A stretch of 64,000 nucleotides of DNA from Deinococcus apachensis DSM 19763 (GCF_000381345.1 NZ_KB906398.1:248001-312000); one strand, 5' to 3'. Shown: positions 30,488 through 45,084, counted from the first letter of the stretch. Numbers and translations: made by a program. The notes: generated by a model not told the origin, from the letters alone.

Positions 30488-31867
30488 TCACCCCACCAGA
30501 ATGTTCCGCTCCGGCGGGTACTTCACGCTCCGGCTCTGCTGGCTTCGCAGACTGAAGGCGACCGCAAAGGTGACGGGGCCGATGCGCCCCAGGTACATCA
30601 GCACGGTCAGGATGACCAGGCCGGGATCGTTGACCAGGGGAGTAATGTTCAGGCTGAGGCCGACGGTGGCCGCCGCACTGACCGTCTCGAACAGCAGGTG
30701 CGTGAAGCCGAGTTTGGGGTTGGTGGCGAGCAGCGCGAAGAAGGATGAGGCCACGAGCAGGGCGTACAGGGTAGTAACGGTCCCGGCCCGCACCACGTTC
30801 TCCGGCTCCACCCGCCGCCCGAAGGCGATCAGCTCACCCCGACCGCGCACCATGTTCCACGCGCTGCCAACCAGGATGGCGAAGGTGCTGGTCTTGATGC
30901 CGCCGCCCGTCGAGCCGCTGTTGGCGCCGATGAACATCAGGGCGATCAGCAGGAAGAGGCTGGCACTCGTCATCCCGTTGATGTCCACCGTGGCGAGGCC
31001 CGCCGAGCGCGGCGTGACGCCCTGGAAGAAGGCGGCGAGCAGTTTGCCGGGTGCGCGCAGCGTCCCCAGCGTCGCGGGATTGTCCCATTCCAGTGCCAGG
31101 ATCAGCGCCGCGCCGATCAGGAGCAGCAGCCCGGTGGTCAGCAGCGTGAGCTTGCTGTAGACGGTCAGGCGATGGCGGCGGGGGCCGAGGAAGTGCAGCA
31201 GCACGTTCAGTTGCACCAGGAAACCCAGGCCGCCCAGGATGATCAGTCCGCACAGCGTCAGGCTGACCAGCGGGTCCTGCGCGTACTGCCCCATCCCGCC
31301 GGGCACCACGCTGAACCCCGCGTTGTTGTACGCGCTGATGGAATGAAAGACGGCCTGATACAGGCCCTCCCCCAGCCCGAACTGTGGCACGAAGCGCAGG
31401 GCGAGCAACGCCGCCCCGGCGCCCTCGGCGACGAGGGTGTACAGGAAGATGATGCGGATCAGCGGCAGCACGCCGCCCACGTCGAGCGCGCTCACCTGCT
31501 GCGCCAGATGCTGCCGCTCGGTGAAGTTGACCCGCCGCCCGCTCAGGAAGGCGAACAGCGTCCCAAAGGTCAGGATGCCCAGCCCGCCCACCTGTGCCAG
31601 CAAGATGATCAGCACCTGCCCGAAGCGGGTGAAGGCCTCCCCGGTATCCGCCACGACCAGGCCAGTGATGCAGATGGCGCTGGTGGCGGTAAACAGACGG
31701 TCGATGCTCCCCAGCCCCGCGCCGGGCACGGTCACGCCGGGCAGGTGCAGCAGCGCCGTTGCCAGCCCGATGCCCAGCAGGTACACCAGCGCGATCAGTT
31801 GCGGCGGCTGGAGCCGGGCCGCCAGGCCGCGCCGTGGCCGGGCGAGTGGGGGAGGCGTGGGCGGCAT
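30488..31867 (-). CDS. TrkH/KtrB-family K+ transporter subunit (copy 1)
   Basis: A 459-residue protein with four membrane-pore-membrane repeats. Each selectivity-filter Gly is visible: AICITGLVV, SAYNNAGFSV, GANSGSTGGGIKTSTF and ATVGLSLNITP. Loops between repeats are hydrophilic and basic, as in KtrB. It begins 3 bases after the stop of copy 2 and is about half identical to it by eye, an obvious tandem duplication. It probably assembles with the KtrA ring encoded downstream to take up K+ (with Na+ or H+). Confidence 0.92.
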   Translation of the reverse strand: MPPTPPPLARPRRGLAARLQPPQLIALVYLLGIGLATALLHLPGVTVPGAGLGSIDRLFTATSAICITGLVVADTGEAFTRFGQVLIILLAQVGGLGILTFGTLFAFLSGRRVNFTERQHLAQQVSALDVGGVLPLIRIIFLYTLVAEGAGAALLALRFVPQFGLGEGLYQAVFHSISAYNNAGFSVVPGGMGQYAQDPLVSLTLCGLIILGGLGFLVQLNVLLHFLGPRRHRLTVYSKLTLLTTGLLLLIGAALILALEWDNPATLGTLRAPGKLLAAFFQGVTPRSAGLATVDINGMTSASLFLLIALMFIGANSGSTGGGIKTSTFAILVGSAWNMVRGRGELIAFGRRVEPENVVRAGTVTTLYALLVASSFFALLATNPKLGFTHLLFETVSAAATVGLSLNITPLVNDPGLVILTVLMYLGRIGPVTFAVAFSLRSQQSRSVKYPPERNILVG

Positions 31868-31870
31868 GGT

Positions 31871-33286
<1,416 letters not shown>

Positions 33287-33333
33287 AGGAAACGCGCGAT
33301 TCTATCACCGCCCCCCATTCGGCGGCCCGCCGC

Positions 33334-33339
33334 TATACT
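33334..33339 (+). promoter_or_regulatory. -10 element (TATACT) of the THUMP methyltransferase gene
   Basis: TATACT lies 8 bases before ATG 33348, in a 61-base divergent region shared with ktrB copy 2 (TAGAAT on the other strand). Confidence 0.55.
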
Positions 33340-33347
33340 GCCCTGCT

Positions 33348-34409
<1,062 letters not shown>

Positions 34410-34417
34410 GAGCGTCC

Positions 34418-35698
34418 TTGCTCGCCGTCCTGCTCGTCCTGCTCACCGTGGCGCTGGTGATCTGGCGACCCCTGGGGCTGGGTCCGGCGCGGGCGGCGAC
34501 CCTGGGCGCGGCCCTCACGCTGCTGACGGGCGCCGTCCACCCCTCCGAGTTACCCGCGCTGTGGGGGGCGACCTGGAACGCGACGCTGACGCTGGTCGGC
34601 CTGATCACCCTCAGCCTGCTGCTCGACGCGGCGGGCTTTTTCCGCTGGGCCGCGCTGCATGTCGCCCGCTGGGGGGGCGGGAGCGGGCGGCGGCTCCTCA
34701 TCCTGCTGGTGGTCTTCAGCGCCGGGGTGACCGCCGTCTTCGCCAACGACGGCGGCGTGCTGATCCTCACGCCCATCGTGCTGGAACTCGCGGGGCTGCT
34801 CTCGCTCCCCCGGCCGGCGACGCTCGCCTTCGCGCTGGCGGTGGGCTTCGTGGTGGACGCGGCCAGCCTGCCCCTGACGATCAGCAACCTCACGAACATC
34901 ATTGCCGCGGACGCCTTCCGGCTGGGCTTCGGCGAGTACGCGCGGGTGATGGTGCCGGTGGACCTGGCGGTGGTGCTCACGTGCCTGGCCGTGCTGCTCG
35001 CCGTCTATGGGCGCACGTTGCCCCGGCGTTACGATCCGGCGGCCCTGCCGGACCCGGCGAGTGCCGTGCTCTCCTGGGGCGTGTTCCGGGCGGGTTGGGC
35101 GGTGACCCCGCTGCTGCTGGTGGGAGCATTTCTCGCCGAGGAGTTGCGCGTGCCCCTGTCGGCGGTGGTGGGATTGGCGGCGGGCGCAGTGTGGCTTGTC
35201 GCGGCGCGGAGCGGGAACGTCCGCAGCCGCGCGGTGCTGCGCTCGGCGCCCTGGAACGTGGTGCTGTTCAGCCTCGCCATGTACACCGTCGTCTCCGGCC
35301 TGCGGGACGCGGGGATCACGGGGACCTATGGGGCTTGGCTGGCGGCGCGGGCGGAGGGGGGAACGCTCCCCGGCGTGCTGGCGTCGGGGCTGAGCGTGGC
35401 GGGCCTGAGCGCGGGCCTGAACAACCTCCCCGCCCTGCTGACCGCCCTCCTGGGCCTGCGCGAGAGCGGCGTGACGGGCGCCGCGCGGGACGCCCTGCTG
35501 TTCGGTGCAGTCGTGGGCGCGGACATCGGCCCGAAGCTCACACCCATCGGCAGCCTCGCCACGCTGCTGTGGTTGCATGTGCTGCGCGGGCGCGGCCTGC
35601 ACGTGACCTGGGGCGAGTACCTTCGCGCCGGGCTGGTCCTCACGCCACCCGTGCTGCTGGCGGGCCTGCTGGCCCTGTGGCTCGTGCTGGGCCGTTAG
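34418..35698 (+). CDS. ArsB-type arsenite/anion permease
   Basis: A 426-residue permease of about 12 helices. TTG 34418 is chosen because AGGAG lies 5 bases upstream and the frame further up overlaps the methyltransferase. GVTAVFANDGGVLILTPIVL, the LPLTISNLTNIIAADAF segment and GADIGPKLTPIGSLATLLWL closely resemble E. coli ArsB. It would expel arsenite using proton motive force. No arsR, arsC or arsA is in the window, so control and partner are unknown, and another oxyanion remains possible. Confidence 0.82.
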   Translation: MLAVLLVLLTVALVIWRPLGLGPARAATLGAALTLLTGAVHPSELPALWGATWNATLTLVGLITLSLLLDAAGFFRWAALHVARWGGGSGRRLLILLVVFSAGVTAVFANDGGVLILTPIVLELAGLLSLPRPATLAFALAVGFVVDAASLPLTISNLTNIIAADAFRLGFGEYARVMVPVDLAVVLTCLAVLLAVYGRTLPRRYDPAALPDPASAVLSWGVFRAGWAVTPLLLVGAFLAEELRVPLSAVVGLAAGAVWLVAARSGNVRSRAVLRSAPWNVVLFSLAMYTVVSGLRDAGITGTYGAWLAARAEGGTLPGVLASGLSVAGLSAGLNNLPALLTALLGLRESGVTGAARDALLFGAVVGADIGPKLTPIGSLATLLWLHVLRGRGLHVTWGEYLRAGLVLTPPVLLAGLLALWLVLGR

Positions 35699-35699
35699 G

Positions 35700-36071
35700 G
35701 TGACGGCTCCGGCACAGTGGGCCATGCGTGTCCTCCGCACGGTGCCCAACGTCCCGAGCCGCGACCTTTCCCAGAGCCGCCGCTTCTACGGCGAGACGCT
35801 CGGCTACTGCGTCGTGATGGACCTCGGCTGGATCGTGACGTTCGCCTCGCCCACTGATCCGGCCGCCCAGGTCAGCGTGATCTCCCGCGAGCCCTCCGGC
35901 CTCCACCCGAATGTCAGCGTGGAGGTGGACGACGTGGACGCCGCCCACGCCGAGATGCGGCGGCAGGGCGTCGAGGTGGTCTATCCCCTGCGGGACGAGC
36001 CCTGGGGCGTTCGGCGCTTCTTCGTGCGCGACCCGGGCGGCACGGTGGTCAACGTGGTGATGCACCGCTGA
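35700..36071 (+). CDS. VOC-family glyoxalase-like protein
   Basis: A 123-residue protein. GTG 35700 follows the arsB-like stop by one base; ATG 35724 (MRVLRTVPNVPSRDL) is an equally possible start. The fold is seen in VPSRDLSQSRRFYGETLGY and in the C-terminal GVRRFFVRDPGGTVVNVVMH, where the last strand carries a usual metal-ligand position but without the typical Glu. It is probably co-transcribed with the permease. No substrate can be assigned. Confidence 0.75.
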   Translation: MTAPAQWAMRVLRTVPNVPSRDLSQSRRFYGETLGYCVVMDLGWIVTFASPTDPAAQVSVISREPSGLHPNVSVEVDDVDAAHAEMRRQGVEVVYPLRDEPWGVRRFFVRDPGGTVVNVVMHR

Positions 36072-36083
36072 CTGGGGCCGTCT

Positions 36084-36341
36084 TCACGTCTCCCGCTCGT
36101 CCCGCACGAGGGTCACGTACAGCGCCTCCACCTTAGCCCGCGCCCAGGGTGTTTTCCGCAGGAACTTGAGGCTGGAAGGCACACTGGGCTCATGCTGAAA
36201 GCAGCGGATGGGTATGCGCCGCGCCAGGCCCTCCCAGCCGTAGCGGTCAGCCAGCCGCACCACGATCTGTTCCAGGGTGACGCCGTGCAGGGGGTCGGGA
36301 TGTCGGGAGGCGGGGTCAGGCACGGGGCCATGATGCCGCAT
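36084..36341 (-). CDS. VF530-like small DNA-binding protein
   Basis: An 85-residue protein whose core [19 protein letters not shown], then [15 protein letters not shown] and [19 protein letters not shown], matches the VF530/DUF2132 family of small double-stranded-DNA-binding proteins. It is essentially the whole domain plus a short N-terminal tail. It diverges from the allantoinase gene across only 20 bases, so the two promoters must overlap. Its biological role is not established. Confidence 0.8.
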   Translation of the reverse strand: MRHHGPVPDPASRHPDPLHGVTLEQIVVRLADRYGWEGLARRIPIRCFQHEPSVPSSLKFLRKTPWARAKVEALYVTLVRDERET

Positions 36342-36350
36342 TCCCGCCCT

Positions 36351-36356
36351 TATCCT
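36351..36356 (+). promoter_or_regulatory. -10 element (TATCCT) of the allantoinase gene
   Basis: TATCCT lies 5 bases before ATG 36362, within the 20-base divergent gap to the VF530 gene. Confidence 0.45.
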
Positions 36357-36361
36357 CAGGC

Positions 36362-37735
36362 ATGGGGCCGGAACTGGACTTGATCGTGCGCGGGGGAACG
36401 CTTGTCACGGCGCGGGGAGTGGGGCGGGCGGACATAGGTGTGGCCGGGGGACAGGTCGTGGAGGTCGCGCCCGAGATCACCCAGGGCGCCCGGGGGGAGC
36501 TGGACGCCCGGGGCCTGCACGTCTTTCCCGGCGTAATCGACGCCCACGTGCATTTCAACGAGCCCGGCCGCACCGACTGGGAGGGCCTGGCGACGGGCAG
36601 CCGGGCGCTCGCGGCGGGTGGGGGCACCCTCTTCGTCGACATGCCCCTGAACAGCACGCCGCCCACGGTGACCCGCGCGGCGTTCGAGGAGAAACGCGCG
36701 CTGGCCGAAGCAAAGTCGGTGACCGATTTCGCGCTGTGGGGCGGGCTGGTGCCGGGGATGGTGGACCACCTCCCCGACCTGGCCCAGGCCGGGGCCGTGG
36801 GCTTCAAGGCCTTTATGAGCCACTCGGGCATCGCCGACTTCAGCTCGGTGGACGACGGGACCCTGGAGGCGGGCCTGCGCGCGGCGGCAGCCCTCGACCT
36901 GCCCGTGGCCGTCCACGCCGAGTCGGACGAGCTGACGGCCCGGCTCGCGGCGGCATTGCGCTCCGCCGGGCGAACCGACATCCGCGCCTATCTGGACAGC
37001 CGCCCGGTCGCGGCGGAGGTCGAGGCCATCACCCGGGCCTGCGCCCTCGCGCATGGGGCGGGCGCCCGGCTCCACATCGTTCACGTCAGCAGCGGGGCGG
37101 GCGTGGCCGAGGCGGTGGCCTGGCGGGCGCGGGGCACCCGGGTCACCGTGGAGACCTGCCCTCACTACCTCACCTTCACCGAGGAGGATGTGGAGCGCGT
37201 CGGGGCCACACTGAAATGCGCGCCGCCGCTACGTGCCGGGGCAGACCTGGGGGCGCTGTGGACCGCGCTGCGGGAGGGCCGGGTGGACACCGTCGGCTCC
37301 GACCACTCGCCCAGCCCGGCGGACCTCAAGGACCGGGCGGACTTCTTCGAGGTCTGGGGCGGCATCGCGGGTGTGCAGAGTACTCTGGCCGCGCTGCTCA
37401 CGGGGGCCGAGGTGCATGACCTCCCCCTCCCGCGTGTGGCGGAGGTGCTGGGGACCGCCCCCGCCCGCGTACTGCACCTCCCCGGGAAGGGCGACCTCGC
37501 GCCCGGGTTCGACGCGGACCTGACGCTGGTGGACCCGGGCCGCTCTCCCCTCCTCACGCGGGAAAACCTGTATGACCGCCACAAACTTAGCCCCTACGCG
37601 GGTCGAGTCTGGCGGGGCGAGATTCGCCGCACCCTGGTCCGCGGCCGCACGGTGTGGGACGGGCAGGGCTTCGCCGAACCCGGCCTCGGGCGACTGGCGC
37701 GGCCCGGGCCCGCTCTCCCGAAAACCACCGTCTGA
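36362..37735 (+). CDS. allB: Allantoinase (cyclic amidohydrolase)
   Basis: A 457-residue metal-dependent hydrolase that opens allantoin to allantoate in purine breakdown. Metal ligands appear in order: [11 protein letters not shown], the carboxylated Lys of [28 protein letters not shown] and the terminal Asp in [28 protein letters not shown] and [12 protein letters not shown] favour allantoinase over dihydroorotase. Length is normal. No other purine-catabolic gene is adjacent, although deoD lies 7 kb away. TATCCT is 5 bases upstream, which fits a leaderless message. Confidence 0.87.
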   Translation: MGPELDLIVRGGTLVTARGVGRADIGVAGGQVVEVAPEITQGARGELDARGLHVFPGVIDAHVHFNEPGRTDWEGLATGSRALAAGGGTLFVDMPLNSTPPTVTRAAFEEKRALAEAKSVTDFALWGGLVPGMVDHLPDLAQAGAVGFKAFMSHSGIADFSSVDDGTLEAGLRAAAALDLPVAVHAESDELTARLAAALRSAGRTDIRAYLDSRPVAAEVEAITRACALAHGAGARLHIVHVSSGAGVAEAVAWRARGTRVTVETCPHYLTFTEEDVERVGATLKCAPPLRAGADLGALWTALREGRVDTVGSDHSPSPADLKDRADFFEVWGGIAGVQSTLAALLTGAEVHDLPLPRVAEVLGTAPARVLHLPGKGDLAPGFDADLTLVDPGRSPLLTRENLYDRHKLSPYAGRVWRGEIRRTLVRGRTVWDGQGFAEPGLGRLARPGPALPKTTV

Positions 37736-37844
37736 CGGAGGATGGCCCAACCGCCACCCGCGCGGCAATGCGACCCGGCAAGTCTGGGGCGAACTTCACG
37801 GGGAAAGAGACGGCCCTCCCCACCACCTGTGCGAACATGCCGGG

Positions 37845-38207
37845 GTGAATCCGCTCCTCCTTCGCTCGCTGGTCGTGACGGGCCTGCTGATCGCCGCCCT
37901 GAACGTGGTCTTCGCCGGGGTGGAATACGGCTTCGGGCGATTGCCCCTGTGGTTCTGGCTGACGCAGCTCCTCCTGATCCCCGCCATGCTGGTGCCCGCC
38001 CGCATGTTCCCGGAGGCGGCGGCCACCCGGGCCTACCCCCGCCGCGCCGGGCTCTACGCGCTGGGCTGGCTGGCCCCCTATGCCGTCTACAAGTTCACGG
38101 GCGACGCGCTGCGGCCAGATTTCAACGCGAACGCCTCCCTCTTCGCGGTGGTGCTGACCTGCCTGCTGTTCGGCCTGATCTTCGCCGCCCTGCGCCGCCC
38201 CCGGTGA
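37845..38207 (+). CDS. Small membrane protein of unknown function (120 residues)
   Basis: Starts at GTG 37845, the only start that leaves a sensible N-terminus (MNPLLLRSLVVTGLLIAAL). It has four hydrophobic segments: about 5-25, 33-50, a middle one around LYALGWLAPYAVYKF, and the C-terminal ASLFAVVLTCLLFGLIFAAL. It ends in a basic RRPR tail. I do not recognise a family. The Shine-Dalgarno is weak, and an upstream promoter is not clear. It is 10 bases upstream of the phosphoesterase gene and probably shares its transcript. Confidence 0.6.
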   Translation: MNPLLLRSLVVTGLLIAALNVVFAGVEYGFGRLPLWFWLTQLLLIPAMLVPARMFPEAAATRAYPRRAGLYALGWLAPYAVYKFTGDALRPDFNANASLFAVVLTCLLFGLIFAALRRPR

Positions 38208-38217
38208 GGAGGACAGG

Positions 38218-38940
38218 ATGAGACTCGCCATCTTCGGGGACGTTCACGGCAACCGCTTCGCGCTGGAGGCCGTGTTGGAGGACATCCGCCAGACTGCACC
38301 GGACGGGGTGCTCAATTTGGGAGACAGCGTCTGGGGTGCCGCCGACCCGGAGGGGGCCTGGGCGCTCCAGGCCGAGCGAGCCCCGGTGACCGTTCGCGGC
38401 AATACCGACGAGCGGGTGGCGGGGATGCGGCCGGGCAAGGAGAGGATGCGGTCGTGGCTGCTCGCCCAGCTCCCGGCGGGCGTGCCCGGAGCGCTCGCCG
38501 CGCTGCCCATTTTCGTGGACACGGCGGACGGGGAGGTGCGTGTGACCCACGGCAGCCCCCGCAGCCCCTGGGAGGACCTGCTGCTCACCGGGGAGGGAGA
38601 ACACACCCGGCCCGCGCACTTTGGGGAACTACGGGAGAGGCTAGGCGACTTCACCTATGAGGCCGGTGGCCGCATGTGCGTCGTCGGGCACACCCACCAC
38701 GAGATGCTGGCCGTGGTGAACGGGGTAACGGTCGTGAACGCCGGGCCAGTCAGCCGCCAGAAGGACGGCCTGCCGCTTGCCCGCTGGGTGCTCCTGACCC
38801 GCCGGAACGGGAACTGGGCCGCCGAGTTCCGCCGCACCGCGTACGACGTAGAGGCTGCGGCGTCCTGGGCACGGGCAAACGCCCCAGGCAACATGGGCGA
38901 GGACGAGGCGCAGTGGCTTCTGGAAGGACGGGCACCCTGA
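38218..38940 (+). CDS. Metallophosphoesterase (YfcE/diadenosine tetraphosphatase-like)
   Basis: A 240-residue calcineurin-fold phosphatase. The metal motifs are complete and in order: FGDVHGNRFALEAVL (D-x-H), NLGDSVWG (GD), VRGNTDERV (GNxD/E), VTHGSPRSP and VVGHTHHEML (GHxH). A two-metal phosphodiesterase or phosphatase is therefore expected; the substrate is unknown. GGAGGA lies 6 bases before the ATG. Confidence 0.87.
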   Translation: MRLAIFGDVHGNRFALEAVLEDIRQTAPDGVLNLGDSVWGAADPEGAWALQAERAPVTVRGNTDERVAGMRPGKERMRSWLLAQLPAGVPGALAALPIFVDTADGEVRVTHGSPRSPWEDLLLTGEGEHTRPAHFGELRERLGDFTYEAGGRMCVVGHTHHEMLAVVNGVTVVNAGPVSRQKDGLPLARWVLLTRRNGNWAAEFRRTAYDVEAAASWARANAPGNMGEDEAQWLLEGRAP

Positions 38941-39080
38941 GCGGCCATGAGGCCCGCTGCGCGTTCTCTTCGTCGGCACCCAGAACAGACGGCGGAGATT
39001 ATCTTTCAGGAATAGCCGGAGTGGTAGGTCGCGTTCAGGGGTGCGGCGCATGCTGAGGGCAGGCGTTGCCTGCCACCCCC

Positions 39081-39111
39081 CACCCAGCCTCCCCCACAAG
39101 GGGGGAGGAGC
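39081..39111 (+). repeat. Intergenic palindromic repeat, type I copy
   Basis: CACCCAGCCTCCCCCACAAG followed by GGGGGAGGAGC. Core and orientation match the copies at 23541, 29441 and 58707. Confidence 0.65.
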
Positions 39112-39321
39112 GAAAAGCGCCAAAGCTCCTGCTTTTGAAAACCGTCTCTTGTGAATGGCCGATCCCTGCACGTGACTTGCTCTCGCACGGCCTTCACCCC
39201 GCCTTGCTCGCGCAGCGAGACGGTGGCCCGCGACTTGGCACACAGCAAGATCAAACCTTACGGGCGGAGGAAGGCGACCACGGGCCCGACGGGCGAGCCC
39301 CTAGCCGAGCGCAGCAGAAAA

Positions 39322-39354
39322 CTCCCCCCTGCCCCCGGTGGGGGCAGGGGGGGT
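39322..39354 (-). terminator. GC-rich palindrome, probable terminator of the triple-META gene
   Basis: CTCCCCCCTGCCCCC and GGGGGCAGGGGGGG arms form a long stem. On the minus strand the stem is followed by AGTTTTCTG, about 55 bases after the META stop codon. Confidence 0.5.
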
Positions 39355-39408
39355 GGGGCAAACCGTATCAAGATGCTTGGCCCCCTCCGTCTTGACCCCG
39401 ACACCGCT

Positions 39409-40569
39409 CTATGGCTTGCCCGTGGCAGAGACCCGGTTAAACTCCAGCCTCGTCCCACCCGCCGCAAGGGTCAGGCCCTCGGGCGTCACAGTCAGGGTGG
39501 GCCGGTTCCTCAGCACACCCGGAAAGTTCACCTCGCCCGCCGAGTTGGGACAGGCCATCCGCGTACTGACGAGGGGACCGGTCAGGACCAGGTGCCCATC
39601 CTCCAGGCGGTACCCCCCGCCAAAGCTGTTGCACCCGTCATTCCCACCGATACGGCCGCCCTCCAACGTCAGCGTGATCGGACGGGAAGTGCGCGGAGCA
39701 GGTTGGCCGTCCACTGCGGCGAGCGCATAGCTGCCGTCGGCGCCTGAGGTCTGGGACCGGGCCACCCCCACCCCACCTTCGATCAGTCCCGCGCCGCCCT
39801 GCACTCCACCCCGCCGGAACACCAGCGTCTGCCTATCGGCGCTCGTCAGGGTCAGCGTCACGGCCTGCCGGGAGGCGGTGAGCGGCCTCCCCAGGAATGC
39901 GAGGAACGCCGTCTCCTGTGCATTTACCTCGGGCGAGCAGGCCATCCGGGTGGAAGCGAGCGGGCCGAGAGTCAGCGCTTTTCCCTCCAGCTGGAAGGAA
40001 CCAGTCAGGCGATTACACCCCCCCGTACCGCTCACCCGGTCCCCCGCGAAGGTCAGGCTGGGCACCCCGCCCGGAACCACCCGCAGGGCCGTGCCGCCGA
40101 TCAGGGTCCAGGTGCCGTCCAGGTTCACGCTCGCCTCCGGCTGTTGGGGAGAAGAGGTCTGTTCCGCCGTGAACACCAGCCGGTCACGGCTCCCGGCGAA
40201 GAGGGTGAGAGCGCCGCCGCCGAGCTGGAAGCGGGTCACCCGGCCCATCAGGTTGAGGAAGCGCTCCTCTAACCCGTCCAGACGGTCGGGGCAGGCGCGG
40301 CGTGTGGTAGCGAGCGGCCCGAAGCGCAACACCCCGCCCCGCGCGACGTAACTTGCCCGGTACGTGTTGCAGCCCGTACTTCCCGAGGCCGTGTTGCCGT
40401 CCAGGCGCAGGGCGGGACGTGGCGCGGCCGAACCGGGCGCGACGGGGTTTCCCGCCTCCGTCAGCTTAGTCAATGTCCAGGTTGTCCCCATGAGGGTGGG
40501 GGACTGGGCCGCCGCCCCCCCGGCGAGGGCGAGGGCGGTCAGCACGGCCAGGGGAGGAAGGCTCCGCAT
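39409..40569 (-). CDS. Exported protein with three META domains
   Basis: A 386-residue protein with signal peptide MRSLPPLAVLTALALAGGAA. Three tandem META (HslJ-like) domains follow, each with the same Cys-bearing signature: GSTGCNTYRASY with LATTRRACPD, GTGGCNRLTGSF with LASTRMACSPE, and GNDGCNSFGGGY with LVSTRMACPN. The domain occurs singly in E. coli HslJ, linked to heat-shock and novobiocin resistance. Each copy probably makes one disulfide. TACAAC and GGAGG precede the ATG. It lies 57 bases downstream of vanW on the same strand. Confidence 0.85.
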   Translation of the reverse strand: MRSLPPLAVLTALALAGGAAAQSPTLMGTTWTLTKLTEAGNPVAPGSAAPRPALRLDGNTASGSTGCNTYRASYVARGGVLRFGPLATTRRACPDRLDGLEERFLNLMGRVTRFQLGGGALTLFAGSRDRLVFTAEQTSSPQQPEASVNLDGTWTLIGGTALRVVPGGVPSLTFAGDRVSGTGGCNRLTGSFQLEGKALTLGPLASTRMACSPEVNAQETAFLAFLGRPLTASRQAVTLTLTSADRQTLVFRRGGVQGGAGLIEGGVGVARSQTSGADGSYALAAVDGQPAPRTSRPITLTLEGGRIGGNDGCNSFGGGYRLEDGHLVLTGPLVSTRMACPNSAGEVNFPGVLRNRPTLTVTPEGLTLAAGGTRLEFNRVSATGKP

Positions 40570-40626
40570 ACGCCTCCGTTGTACGGGCCGGGCCTGACGG
40601 GGAGCTGAGCGGGGCTGACGGCCTTC

Positions 40627-42324
<1,698 letters not shown>

Positions 42325-42331
42325 CCCCCCG

Positions 42332-42337
42332 AGTCTA
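42332..42337 (-). promoter_or_regulatory. -10 element (TAGACT) of the vanW gene
   Basis: TAGACT on the minus strand lies 7 bases before ATG 42324; only G residues lie between. Confidence 0.5.
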
Positions 42338-42398
42338 GAGAACGCGGGGGGACGGTGGGTGAAGGCAGGGCACAGTTGAGCCAGGGGACTACGGGGAC

Positions 42399-43466
<1,068 letters not shown>

Positions 43467-43494
43467 GCCCGTCATCTCCTCCCCGCGCCCCTGC

Positions 43495-44292
43495 TCACTC
43501 ACCCTGGAACTCCGGGCGGCGCTTGGCAAGGAAGGCCGCGGTCCCCTCGCGGAAATCCTTCGTCGCCACCGTCAGGCCGAAGAGGTCCGCCTCGACCTCC
43601 AGCCCGGCCTCCAGCGTGGTGTCCAGGCCGCGTCGCACCGCCTCCTTCACCAGCGAGAGGGCGATGGGCGCGTTCCTCATCATCTGCTCGGCCACCTCGC
43701 GCGCCTTGGCGAGGGGGTCGTCGGCGACGTAATTGACCAGACCCATGCCGAGCGCCTCCTCGGCGGGCACCTGGCGGGCGGTGAGCATCAGGTCGAGCGC
43801 CCGGCCCGCCCCGATCAGCCGCGCGAGACGCTGGGTGCCCCCGAAGCCGGGAATCAGGCCCAGCGTGACCTCCGGCAGCCCGAGTTTGGTGCGCGGCGAG
43901 GCCACCCGCACGTCGCAGGCGAGCGCGAGTTCCAGGCCACCGCCGAGCGCGAAGCCGTTCACGGCGGCGATCACCGGAATCGGCAGGGTGGAGACAGTGT
44001 GCATCACGTCCTGCCCGGCGAGCGCGAGTTCGCGCCCGGCGTACACGTCCCCGAGCTGCGCCAGCTCGCTGATATCCGCCCCCGCGACAAAGGCCCGGTC
44101 CCCACCCCCGGTGATGATGAGCGCCCCGACCTCGGGGTTCTCGATCACGGCCTCCAGGGCCTGGGAAATCTCGCTCAGGGTGTCCGCGTTCAGGGCGTTC
44201 AGCGCCCCCGGGCGGTTGACGGTGAGCACCGCCAGGGGACCGTGCTGGTCGAGTTGCAGGTTGCGGAATTCGATCTCGTCGAGCATCGTCAT
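43495..44292 (-). CDS. Enoyl-CoA hydratase/isomerase
   Basis: A 265-residue crotonase-fold enzyme of normal size that hydrates 2-enoyl-CoA. The oxyanion hole is formed by FVAGADISELAQLG and NGFALGGGLELALACDVRVAS. The catalytic Glu positions fall in PEVTLGLIPGFGGTQRLARL (E of PEV) and the preceding helix. It follows deoD by 63 bases and precedes the HD gene. It could work with the acyl-CoA dehydrogenase at 5090-6229, but the distance makes this only a pathway link. Confidence 0.93.
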   Translation of the reverse strand: MTMLDEIEFRNLQLDQHGPLAVLTVNRPGALNALNADTLSEISQALEAVIENPEVGALIITGGGDRAFVAGADISELAQLGDVYAGRELALAGQDVMHTVSTLPIPVIAAVNGFALGGGLELALACDVRVASPRTKLGLPEVTLGLIPGFGGTQRLARLIGAGRALDLMLTARQVPAEEALGMGLVNYVADDPLAKAREVAEQMMRNAPIALSLVKEAVRRGLDTTLEAGLEVEADLFGLTVATKDFREGTAAFLAKRRPEFQGE

Positions 44293-44355
44293 GGGTTCAA
44301 TCCTGACACGCGGCGGCGGGAGGAAGAGGGAGGCGGAACGCAGTAGCGGGGGGGT

Positions 44356-45084
44356 TCAGGCTCCTCCCCGTTCCCCGGCGAGCGTCACGATGGCGTCGAG
44401 CGCCACCCGGACCATCCGGTCCACGCCCCCCGCCAGCACATCGTCGGGAACGAGCTGGGGGTCGCCGATGTCGTTGCTACAGGTCGTCAGGCAGCCCGCC
44501 CGGATGCCATGCTGCACCGCGACCAGGAAGATTGCGCTCGCCTCCATCTCGAAGCCCAGCACCCCGCGCGAGGCCCACAGCCGGGCATGTTCGGGCGTGC
44601 TGGCGTAGAAGGCGTCCTCGGTCATGACCAGGCCGACGTGGTGAGCCACACCTGCGGCACGGGCGGCCTGAACCGCGGCCTCGACCACCTCGAAGCTCGC
44701 GGCGGGGGCGTAGGGGGCCCCGCCCAGCAGTTGCCGGGTCGTGCCGTCCCCCGGAACGGCGGCGGTGGCAATCACGAGGTCGGCGGGATGCACGTCCGGC
44801 GTGGCGCCCCCCAGCGTGCCGACGCGAATCAGGGTCCTGGCCCCCAGCCGGGCGAGTTCCTCCGTCACGATGGCGGCACTCGGGCAGCCCATCCCGGTCG
44901 TCTGCACGCTGACCCGTACCCCCCGGTACGTGCCCGTGAAGCCCAGCAACTGCCGGTGCTCGGTGTAGAGCGTGGCGCCCTCCAGGTACGTCCCGGCGAT
45001 GTGCCGGGCCCGGTTGGGATCGCCGGGCAGCAGGACGTACTCGGCGACGTCTCCCGGCTGCGCGCGGACGTGAATCTGACTCAT
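44356..45084 (-). CDS. deoD: Purine-nucleoside phosphorylase, hexameric (DeoD type)
   Basis: A 242-residue enzyme that splits purine (deoxy)nucleosides with phosphate. VLLPGDPNRARHIAGTYLEG (phosphate loop), LGFTGTYRGVRVSVQTTGMG and the region ending GFEMEASAIFLVA (Glu binding ribose) mark the DeoD subfamily. A late segment reads TCSNDIGDPQ. ATG 45084 is chosen because TATACT stands 7 bases before it and the upstream frame lacks similarity. It is the first gene of a deoD-ech-HD run. Confidence 0.92.
   Translation of the reverse strand: MSQIHVRAQPGDVAEYVLLPGDPNRARHIAGTYLEGATLYTEHRQLLGFTGTYRGVRVSVQTTGMGCPSAAIVTEELARLGARTLIRVGTLGGATPDVHPADLVIATAAVPGDGTTRQLLGGAPYAPAASFEVVEAAVQAARAAGVAHHVGLVMTEDAFYASTPEHARLWASRGVLGFEMEASAIFLVAVQHGIRAGCLTTCSNDIGDPQLVPDDVLAGGVDRMVRVALDAIVTLAGERGGA

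Larger units (their letters stand above)
38941..39408. other. Intergenic region with two palindromic repeats, no gene seen
   Basis: Between convergent genes. It contains the type I repeat at 39081-39111 and a long GC palindrome at 39322-39354. No ORF with coding character was found. Confidence 0.55.

Noticed and set aside
35700..36071. Assignment of the VOC protein as the arsenic lyase ArsI because of the adjacent arsB-like gene
   Set aside because: The characteristic Cys pair for trivalent organoarsenicals is not present, so only the fold is called.
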